Shown piece after piece: positions 5,320 to 12,062 of a DNA stretch of 33,199 bases. The position numbers and the translations under genes were made by a program. Within the stretch, counting starts at the first letter, position 1. Each line of letters opens with the position of its first letter. The notes under the pieces are model-generated. The model ran no database searches, was not told the DNA's origin, and saw only the letters and a program-made list of their open reading frames with translations. The stretch is taken from assembly GCA_019456305.1 (NCBI GenBank), contig VRUD01000003.1, forward strand, positions 17,824 to 51,022, in the 5' to 3' direction. Source of the stretch: Cytophagales bacterium (lineage in GTDB: Bacteria; Bacteroidota; Bacteroidia; Cytophagales; VRUD01).

Positions 5320-8181
5320 ATGATTAAAAAAATGCTACTAAAAAACACTAAATCCCAAAGAAGCAGGCAGTTGACAATTCACAGTCGACAATATTGCCTG
5401 CTGTCAACTGCCTGCTGCTTACTGCTTTTGTGCAGCATCAGCGGCTACAGCCAATCAAATGCTCCAAAAACGCTCTCTTCAGGCGGCACGTATCAAAGTG
5501 CAGGCGGGTACTCATTGTCTTATACATTCGGGCAGCCGCCCAATGTGACTACCTTTTTTGCCGGCTCCAACTACCTGACACAAGGTTTTCAGCAGCCCTG
5601 GACAACCGTTTCTCTCATTCCATCCATTCCCATCTGTCTTGTTACTATTGATAGCGCTACCGGTAAAAACATGGTTGTATGGGATAAACCTGTACCGGCT
5701 GCAGGTGTTGCTTCTTTTAATATTTACAGAGAATCACCAATAGCAGGTGTTTATGACTCTATTGGCAATGTACTTTATAATAACTTTAGTGTCTTTGTTG
5801 ATCCTGGTTCAACCCCGCAGGTTAAATCTGAGAGGTATAAGATCTCGGTAGTCGATTCATCAGGCATCGAATCAACCCTGAGCGCTGCACAAAAGACTAT
5901 ACACTTAGCTGTTGTGCCGGGAATTCCACCAACGATAAATTTGGTTTGGGAAAATTATGAGGGTTTTGCTTTTAGTACTTATTATGTTTACAGATATTCA
6001 ACATCAACAGGATGGGTAAAGTTAGATTCATTAGCAAGTGGTAATACCTCCTATACAGACCCTTCCCCTCCATGTGGCGATCTGTATTATATGATAGAAG
6101 TACCTCATTCTACAGGGTGTACTGCTTCATTTAAGGTACTCGTATATAACGCTTCCACGTCTAATATAGCTTCTATTTCATCCCCATCTGGTTTAACACT
6201 TTTTACGTCTGATTTAGATGCTTCATGTATTGCAGTATGTGATGGGATAGCCTCTGTATTTGCATCGGGAGGCACCCAACCTTACAGCCACCTTTGGGAT
6301 GATCCGGCAGCGCAGACAAATTCCACGGCAAATAATTTATGTGTGGGAACCTATAACGTAATAGTAACTGACTCAGCCGGCTGCACAGATACAGCAAGTG
6401 TAACAATTAATTCACCGCCTGAAATGATACTCACCATCACTCCAACAAATTCGACTTGTGGCAACGCAGACGGCAGCGCATCTGTGAGTGTCAGTAATGG
6501 CATACCACCTTACATGTATGCCTGGTCAAGTGGCGATACGCTTGATATTGCTGTTAGTTTGTCTTCCGGTATTTATGTAGTAACAGTAACCGATGTTAAT
6601 GGTTGTTCTAATTTTGCCCTTGCCGCGATCAGCGATGCAGACGGTCCGGTGATCGATAATGTTCTTTCAACAGATATTACCTGTAGTGGTGGTTCAGATG
6701 GAGTTATAACTATTTCAGTAATCGGTGGCACGCAACCTTACGCTTACCTGTGGTCAAATGGAAGTATAAACCCTTTCATTTCTAATTTAGTGGCAGGGCC
6801 TTATGAAGTGACCGTTACAGATTCAAACGGATGTATTACCAATCAAAGCGTTACGCTTACCCAGCCCAATGCATTTAGCTTTATGATCACTACAACCGAT
6901 GCCAATTGCGGCAACAACGACGGCAGCGCATCTGTGAGTGTAAGTGGTGGAACAGGCGCCTATACTTATGCATGGTCTAATGGTGGAACTGACTCCACTG
7001 AAACCGGCCTGGCAGCAGGAGTTTATACTTTAACCGTTACAGATGTTAGCGGCTGTACTGACTCAGTCAACGTTGCCGTAAGTAACGTAGGTGGAGCGAC
7101 AATAACCATAGATTCAATCATAGATGGAGGATGTGGCGCTTCTTTAGGCTCTATTTATATCAGCGTAACAGGCGGGTCAGGGATATTTACCTACTTATGG
7201 TCAGATGGTTCTACCAATGAAGACCTGGTAAATGTATCTTCAGGAACGTATAATGTAGCTGTAACCGATACAAACAACTGTATATCAACAGAAAGCGCTC
7301 ACATATCAGGAATACCTTCAGTAGCAGCTTCAATTTGTCTTGTCACAGTTGACAGCGCTTCGGGCAAGAACCAGATCGTATGGGAGAAAACACAAACAGA
7401 GGGAGTTCTATCATACAACATATATAAAGAGAGTTCTCAGATTAATGTTTATTATTTGATAGGAAACGTGCCTGTAAACACCACAAGCGTGTTCGTAGAT
7501 AGCTTATCGGATCCAACGGTCAGATCGTGGAGATATAAGATGCAGGTGGTAGATTCATGCCTTAATGAATCGGAATTAAGTACAGATCATAAGACCATGC
7601 ATTTGACTATAGGTTTAGGATTACCCCCTAAAATAAACCTGAACTGGGATCACTATGAAGGAGATTTTCTATTTTCCACATATTATGTTCTCAGATATAC
7701 CGTATCAACCGGCTGGGTAACTCTGGATTCGCTGGCAAGCAATCTTACTTCCTTTACTGATCCTTTACCGCCTCCTAATGAAGACCTCTATTACGTTGTT
7801 GAAGTAAAGCACCCTACGGGCTGTGATCCAAATCTGAGTAAGGTGTTAGTTTACAATTCAGCCAGGTCAAATGTATCCAACAGGCTATTGCCTACGGGGA
7901 TCACTGAGGGGGGTACCTCGCTTCGCCCGGTACAGGTTTTTCCCAATCCATATTCGGGTGTGACTCAGATAAGCTATACTTTACCTGAAAAAGCAGATGT
8001 GCTCTTAGAAGTATTTAATGTTTTGGGCAAAAAGATACAGGTATTGGTTAACGGGGAACAAAACAGCGGGAATTACCGGTATAGTTTTAGTGCAAAGGAG
8101 CTGGGTTATTCTTCCGGGGTTTATATTCTGAAGCTTATAGCAGGAGAAGATGTTTACACTAAACAGTTGGTGGAATATTGA
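5320..8181 (+). CDS. T9SS-exported SprB-repeat surface protein, 953 aa
   Basis: Order of modules: a signal peptide (about 1-45) whose region is built from the 7-mer repeat (CLLSTACCLLLLC); a Bacteroidota N-terminal module with SGGTYQSAGGYSLSYTFGQP and YLTQGFQQPW (50-95); a first copy of the fibronectin-like cassette (about 105-285); five SprB-type repeats (about 296-665), each about 75 residues with SGGT.PYTYAWS and VTVTD..GC; a second cassette copy (about 672-850) ending YNSARSNVSNR; a linker TEGGTSLRPVQV; and a type A sorting domain (FPNPYSG...GVYILKL) at about 873-953. SprB repeats are known from the gliding adhesin of Flavobacterium, so surface adhesion is the likely role. A 15-bp mRNA hairpin lies in the signal-peptide region. 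The gene is convergent with topA. Confidence 0.9.
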   Translation: MIKKMLLKNTKSQRSRQLTIHSRQYCLLSTACCLLLLCSISGYSQSNAPKTLSSGGTYQSAGGYSLSYTFGQPPNVTTFFAGSNYLTQGFQQPWTTVSLIPSIPICLVTIDSATGKNMVVWDKPVPAAGVASFNIYRESPIAGVYDSIGNVLYNNFSVFVDPGSTPQVKSERYKISVVDSSGIESTLSAAQKTIHLAVVPGIPPTINLVWENYEGFAFSTYYVYRYSTSTGWVKLDSLASGNTSYTDPSPPCGDLYYMIEVPHSTGCTASFKVLVYNASTSNIASISSPSGLTLFTSDLDASCIAVCDGIASVFASGGTQPYSHLWDDPAAQTNSTANNLCVGTYNVIVTDSAGCTDTASVTINSPPEMILTITPTNSTCGNADGSASVSVSNGIPPYMYAWSSGDTLDIAVSLSSGIYVVTVTDVNGCSNFALAAISDADGPVIDNVLSTDITCSGGSDGVITISVIGGTQPYAYLWSNGSINPFISNLVAGPYEVTVTDSNGCITNQSVTLTQPNAFSFMITTTDANCGNNDGSASVSVSGGTGAYTYAWSNGGTDSTETGLAAGVYTLTVTDVSGCTDSVNVAVSNVGGATITIDSIIDGGCGASLGSIYISVTGGSGIFTYLWSDGSTNEDLVNVSSGTYNVAVTDTNNCISTESAHISGIPSVAASICLVTVDSASGKNQIVWEKTQTEGVLSYNIYKESSQINVYYLIGNVPVNTTSVFVDSLSDPTVRSWRYKMQVVDSCLNESELSTDHKTMHLTIGLGLPPKINLNWDHYEGDFLFSTYYVLRYTVSTGWVTLDSLASNLTSFTDPLPPPNEDLYYVVEVKHPTGCDPNLSKVLVYNSARSNVSNRLLPTGITEGGTSLRPVQVFPNPYSGVTQISYTLPEKADVLLEVFNVLGKKIQVLVNGEQNSGNYRYSFSAKELGYSSGVYILKLIAGEDVYTKQLVEY
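5362..5416 (+). promoter_or_regulatory. Perfect 15-bp hairpin in the signal-peptide region
   Basis: AGCAGGCAGTTGACA (5362-5376) is the exact reverse complement of 5402-5416, with a 25-base loop, 43 bases after the ATG of the 5320 gene. Both arms are 7-mer-family sequence in opposite orientation. In mRNA this stem could slow early translation or affect stability. The structure is seen; the function is inferred. Confidence 0.5.
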
Positions 8182-8199
8182 AAAAGTAGGCAGTAGGCA

Positions 8200-8250
8200 G
8201 TTGACAGTTGGCAATATTGTCAATTGTCAACTGTCAACTTCTTTTACTTC
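8200..8250. terminator. Hairpin between convergent genes, likely bidirectional terminator
   Basis: GTTGACAGTTG (8200-8210) pairs with CAACTGTCAAC (8228-8238), followed on the plus strand by a T-rich stretch. It lies between the 5320 gene stop (8181) and the topA stop (8244). The upstream side (8184-8200) carries GGCAGTN 7-mers, so the terminator is built from repeat DNA. Confidence 0.55.
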
Positions 8251-10562
8251 TCCCTCCACTTCCTTCCTCCTTTCTTCACGGGTGCATTGGCTGCCAGTTC
8301 AAGACATTCCTGCAGCGTGAGCGATTCCGGGTCTTTATCTTTTGGGATTTTTACATTTTTCTTCCCGGCAGAGATGTAGGGGCCCCATCTGCCATTTAAA
8401 ACTTTTACTTCCGGATCTTCATCGAATATTTTGATCGTTCTTTCTGCATCAGCCTTTCTTTTTGCTGCTATCAACTCTATAGCTTTTTCTGCGGTGATCG
8501 TCAATGGATCATCTTCTTTGCCTATGGAATAGAATTTGTTATCGTGTTTTATATACGGTCCATACCTACCAATAGCTGCGATCATAGGTTTGTTTTCATA
8601 AATGCCCGCCTCTCTCGGCAGCTTGAATAACTCCAGGGCTTCTTCAAGGGTGATAGTCTCTAACCGTTGTTCTTTTAATAAACTGGCGAATCTTGGCTTT
8701 TCGCTATCTGTACTTTCACCCATCTGAACCATAGGCCCAAACTTACCTATCCTGGCAATTACTTTTTTCCCGGATTCGGGTTCATTGCCTAACTCACTGA
8801 TAGTTCCTAAAGTAGATCTGTCAATATTTTCAGTATTTTCTACCCTTTTATGAAAACCGTCATAAAAGTTTGCAATCATCTTTTGCCACTCTTTCATTCC
8901 GGAAGCGATCTCGTCTAATTCTTCCTCAATTTTTGCTGTGAAAGAATAATCGGTAACTATGGGGAAATGTTCGATCAGGAAGTCGTTAACGATCCTTGCA
9001 ATATCTGTTGGGAATAATTTTGCTTTTTCCGTTCCTGTAATTTCAGAGTTAGTCAGAACTTTAATTTGATCATCTTTTAGTATAAGCTCTTTATAATTTC
9101 TATTTTTCCCTTCCCTGCTTTCTTTAACAATGTACCCTCTTTTCTGAATGGTAGAGACAGTAGGGGCATAAGTTGAGGGCCGTCCGATACCCAATTCTTC
9201 AAGTTTTTTTACCAGGCTGGCCTCAGTAAATCGTGCAGGAGGTCTGGAGAATTTTTGCGTGGCTTTCATCCTGTCAAGGTCCAGAACCTGGTTTATCTTA
9301 AGTGGTGGGAGCATCTTATTGTTTGATTCATCCGGGTTTTCTTCGTCAGCAGATTCGGTATAAACCTTTAGAAATCCATCAAACTTTACGACTTCACCGG
9401 TTGCTGTTAAGGTTTGAGGGACAGTAGAAATTGTAATGGTGGCAATGGTTTTTTCTATCTGTGCATCAGCCATCTGTGAGGCAATGGCTCTCTTCAGGAT
9501 CAGTTCATATAATCTTTGTTGATTTCTGTCCGTTGACGCATTATTTACGGTAAAATCAGTGGGCCTTATAGCCTCGTGCGCTTCCTGGGCAGTCTGAGAT
9601 TTTGTTTTATATCTCCTTGTATTGGAATAAGGTTCACCATAAGTATTAATTATCTCATTTTTTGCGATTTGTAATGCGTGCTCTGAGAGATTTACCGAAT
9701 CTGTCCTCATATAAGATATTTTCCCATCCTCATAAAGACGCTGGGCAAGGGTCATGGTTTGTGACACAGAAAACCCCAATTTTATACTGGCTTCCTGTTG
9801 CAAGGAAGAGGTAGTAAATGGTGGGGCAGGGGATTTTTTCCCGGGTTTTTTTTCTAAATTTTTAATGCTATAAGCAGCTCCCAGGCATGCTTGTAAAAAC
9901 ACTTCTGCTTCTTCTTCTGTTGCAAATTTTTCAGATAGCTCTGCTTCCAGCAATTTACCGTCACCCAGATCAAAAAATGCAGTTATTTTAAAAGTTGAGG
10001 AAGACTTAAAACCGTCTATTTCCCTTTCTCTTTCAACAATAAGCCGTACAGCCACCGATTGGACTCTGCCGGCAGACAAACCCCGCTTAATTTTTTTCCA
10101 TAAAACAGGAGAAAGTTCATAGCCAACTAACCGGTCTAAAATCCTTCTTGCCTGTTGGGAATTGACAAGGTTAATGTCAATATCTCTTGGGTTCCGGATA
10201 GAGTTTAAAATAGCCTGTTTTGTTATTTCCCTGAATACGATCCTGCGTAATTTTGCATCATCAAGGTCAAGGGCTTTGGTAAGATGCCAGGAAATGGCTT
10301 CACCTTCACGGTCATCGTCTGTGGCTAACCACACTGTTTCTGCTTCTTTGGTAAGTTTTTTTAATTGCGATACTATTTCCTTTTTATCTTTTGAAATTAT
10401 ATAGGTAGGTTTAAATCCATTATTTATCTCAATACCGAAATCATCTTTAGGAAGGTCTCTCACATGACCCATAGAAGACTTTACCAGGAAATCTTTGCCT
10501 AAATAACCCTCAATAGTTTTGGCTTTTGCCGGTGATTCAACTATGACTATATTTTTTGACAT
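8244..10562 (-). CDS. topA: DNA topoisomerase I (type IA)
   Basis: A 772-residue enzyme that relaxes negative supercoils by passing one strand through a transient single-strand break. The TOPRIM domain is at the N-terminus (MSKNIVIVESPAKAKTIEGY; metal-binding TDDDREGEAISWHL at about 81-94). The active-site tyrosine is Y284 in KISYMRTDSV. The conserved LEELGIGRPSTYAPTVSTIQ follows. The C-terminus carries three or more GxxGPY-type repeats (GKFGPMVQ, GRYGPYIKH, GRWGPYISA) instead of zinc fingers, as is usual in Bacteroidota, and a basic tail. The ATG at 10562 is chosen because it gives the canonical start. The frame continues 20 codons upstream, but those codons are intergenic repeat and include the likely promoter. 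Confidence 0.96.
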   Translation of the reverse strand: MSKNIVIVESPAKAKTIEGYLGKDFLVKSSMGHVRDLPKDDFGIEINNGFKPTYIISKDKKEIVSQLKKLTKEAETVWLATDDDREGEAISWHLTKALDLDDAKLRRIVFREITKQAILNSIRNPRDIDINLVNSQQARRILDRLVGYELSPVLWKKIKRGLSAGRVQSVAVRLIVEREREIDGFKSSSTFKITAFFDLGDGKLLEAELSEKFATEEEAEVFLQACLGAAYSIKNLEKKPGKKSPAPPFTTSSLQQEASIKLGFSVSQTMTLAQRLYEDGKISYMRTDSVNLSEHALQIAKNEIINTYGEPYSNTRRYKTKSQTAQEAHEAIRPTDFTVNNASTDRNQQRLYELILKRAIASQMADAQIEKTIATITISTVPQTLTATGEVVKFDGFLKVYTESADEENPDESNNKMLPPLKINQVLDLDRMKATQKFSRPPARFTEASLVKKLEELGIGRPSTYAPTVSTIQKRGYIVKESREGKNRNYKELILKDDQIKVLTNSEITGTEKAKLFPTDIARIVNDFLIEHFPIVTDYSFTAKIEEELDEIASGMKEWQKMIANFYDGFHKRVENTENIDRSTLGTISELGNEPESGKKVIARIGKFGPMVQMGESTDSEKPRFASLLKEQRLETITLEEALELFKLPREAGIYENKPMIAAIGRYGPYIKHDNKFYSIGKEDDPLTITAEKAIELIAAKRKADAERTIKIFDEDPEVKVLNGRWGPYISAGKKNVKIPKDKDPESLTLQECLELAANAPVKKGGRKWREK

Positions 10563-10572
10563 CGTTTTTTTC

Positions 10573-10720
10573 GCCACAAAGACACCAAGGCTCAAAGAAA
10601 CACAAAGATAATTTAGTTGCACAGATTACACAGATTTTTTATAAAAAAACTTTGTGCCTGCGCATCCCGACTTGTTGGGACACACAGTCGTGAACCTTTG
10701 TGTCTTGGTGTCTTTGTGGC
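10573..10720. repeat. Inverted 'gccacaaagacaccaag' repeat upstream of topA
   Basis: The 17-bp sequence GCCACAAAGACACCAAG (10573-10589) recurs exactly inverted at 10704-10720. Between them lies a small palindrome, TCCC GACTTGTT GGGA (10665-10680). The left arm ends 10 bases from the topA ATG. The 10563-10851 intergenic region otherwise holds only the promoter box and an AT-rich stretch. Confidence 0.8.
10603..10610 (-). promoter_or_regulatory. -7 box for topA, inside the repeat
   Basis: On the minus strand TATCTTTG fits TAnnTTTG, 41 bases upstream of the topA ATG. It lies within the repeat that bounds the intergenic region. Confidence 0.5.
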
Positions 10721-10851
10721 TATTTTTTTGCAAAGATTTAGATTTTTTTCCAAATAAAAAATTTTTTTTATTTTTATAATAATAAACTTTTATGCAATTT
10801 TACACTTTGTTAAAAAAGCTCATTGCTAATTTAAAAGCATATTTTTTTATA

Positions 10852-11346
10852 GTGAAATACTTGTATTTAGTACGGCATGCGAAAGCTGAAAAGTCAACAA
10901 CGAGGCAGCATGATTATGATAGAACGCTCGTTATAAGCGGAGTAGGGGATGTACACAAGATAGGAAGAAAATTAATGGATCTGGCCGTCAAACCAGATCT
11001 ATTGATCTCAAGTCCGGCCATAAGGGCAAAACAAACTACTGAATTGATCGCAGAACACTTAAAATATAAGTCTTCCAGGATTGTTTATGATGAAGAAATT
11101 TATGAATCTTCAGTCAGAACCTTATTGATATTTATTAATGAGCTTGAGGACAAATATAAAAACGTGATGATCGTTGGACATGATCCTACGACTTCTTATA
11201 CGGCAGAACATTTGACAAAAGAAGAAATAGGCAATTTTCCTACTTGCGGTGTTGTGAAAATAAGATTTGATATCACAACCTGGAAAGAGGTCTCTCCCGG
11301 AATAGGTTCATTGGAATGGTTTGAGTACCCGGACAGTGAAGAATAA
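10852..11346 (+). CDS. sixA: SixA-like histidine phosphatase
   Basis: A 164-residue protein of the histidine phosphatase (phosphoglycerate mutase-like) superfamily. The catalytic loop LVRHAKAE places the phospho-accepting histidine at H9. The second histidine lies in IVGHDPT, and the conserved SSPAIRAKQTTELI arginine segment is present. SixA removes phosphate from phosphohistidine on phosphotransfer proteins; the exact target cannot be told from sequence. The GTG start at 10852 gives the normal family N-terminus (VKYLYLVRHAKAE). An upstream ATG at 10792 would add 20 residues in AT-rich DNA and is less likely. The gene is convergent with the cysteine-rich gene on the other side of a hairpin. 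Confidence 0.82.
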   Translation: MKYLYLVRHAKAEKSTTRQHDYDRTLVISGVGDVHKIGRKLMDLAVKPDLLISSPAIRAKQTTELIAEHLKYKSSRIVYDEEIYESSVRTLLIFINELEDKYKNVMIVGHDPTTSYTAEHLTKEEIGNFPTCGVVKIRFDITTWKEVSPGIGSLEWFEYPDSEE

Positions 11347-11358
11347 GTACTATAAAAC

Positions 11359-11394
11359 AACCCACCCCTAAAATTCGGGATGGGTTATTATTTT
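11359..11394. terminator. Bidirectional terminator hairpin
   Basis: AACCCACCCC and GGGATGGGTT form a stem with one mismatch around a short AT-rich loop, followed by ATTATTTT. It lies 13 bases after the phosphatase stop and 19 bases from the stop of the minus-strand cysteine-rich gene. Confidence 0.65.
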
Positions 11395-11412
11395 GTAGTG
11401 TCAAAGAAAGTT

Positions 11413-11814
11413 TTATTCTACTTTCCCTTTAGTTCCCTTTGTTGGCGAACTTTTTTTGGCGGAAGCTTTAGCACAACAAGCATCTTTGCCACTACCCAAT
11501 CTCTTCAAACAGCATGATTTCTTGTCTTTAAACTCTCTGGAGCAGCAAGGTTGATTGCCTTCTTTCATTGACTTTTTGCAGCAGGACCCCAATTTCTTAG
11601 CTGAAGCGCTGAGATCATTGGTAGCAGTTTCACCTTTAACAGCTTCTTTTTTTGTTGCTTCCTTTCTAACCTCAACGGGCTCTGCCTTTTTTACTTCTTT
11701 TTGAACCTCAACGGGCTCTGCCTTTTTTACTACTTTTTTCTCTTCGGTTTGTGCCTTGGCAGATAATATGCCAATAAAACCAAAGGCTAAACTTAATACA
11801 ATTAACTTTTTCAT
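11413..11814 (-). CDS. Secreted Lys/Glu-rich protein with four Cys-Cys pairs
   Basis: A 133-residue protein. Residues 1-21 form a signal peptide (LIVLSLAFGFIGILSAKA). A low-complexity linker contains two copies of KKAEPVEV (about 30-50), which is also a DNA-level repeat. The C-terminal half carries four vicinal cysteine pairs at 78-79, 90-91, 101-102 and 113-114, spaced 11-12 residues apart and embedded in lysines. No other cysteines are present. Regularly spaced CC pairs in a periplasmic protein suggest binding of a soft metal such as copper, zinc or mercury, or a disulfide-linked repeat; this is inference. No family is recognised with certainty. A TAnnTTTG box lies 64 bases upstream of the ATG. 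Confidence 0.75.
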   Translation of the reverse strand: MKKLIVLSLAFGFIGILSAKAQTEEKKVVKKAEPVEVQKEVKKAEPVEVRKEATKKEAVKGETATNDLSASAKKLGSCCKKSMKEGNQPCCSREFKDKKSCCLKRLGSGKDACCAKASAKKSSPTKGTKGKVE

Positions 11815-11877
11815 AATTACAAGTGTTTAATGGTTTAATAAAATTTATACAATCTTTTTACTACGAGAAAATCGTGC

Positions 11878-11885
11878 CAAAGTTA
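11878..11885 (-). promoter_or_regulatory. -7 box for the Cys-rich gene
   Basis: On the minus strand TAACTTTG matches TAnnTTTG. It implies a leader of about 55-60 bases for the 11413-11814 gene. Confidence 0.45.
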
Positions 11886-11948
11886 AATAATATTATTTAT
11901 TATTTAAAGAAATATTAGACATTTTTTACAATAAGGTTTCTGTATTTG

Positions 11949-12038
11949 GGGCATCTCTAAAAACTACACCATACATTCCCCTCTATCAAGAGGGGCAAGG
12001 GGTGTGTTTTAAAAAATATGTAGTTTTTAGAGATGCCC
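11949..12038. mobile_element. 90-bp MITE-like element, copy 2 (inverted)
   Basis: This is the reverse complement of the element at 2141-2230 with a single base difference (G for A in the GAATGTATGG segment on the reverse strand). It has the same perfect 20-bp terminal repeats and internal CCCCTCT hairpin. It lies 24 bases beyond the stop of the 12063 gene and could act as its terminator. No clean target duplication was seen at this copy. Confidence 0.85.
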
Positions 12039-12062
12039 ATTGGTAAAACACTTATATCACCA

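Noticed and set aside
10563-10622. 20-codon N-terminal extension of topA
   Set aside because: It is encoded by intergenic repeat that contains the probable -7 box, and the canonical topoisomerase start is MSKNIVIVESPAKAK.
10792-10851. 20-codon N-terminal extension of the SixA-like phosphatase
   Set aside because: It lies in AT-rich DNA, and the family normally begins a few residues before LVRHA.
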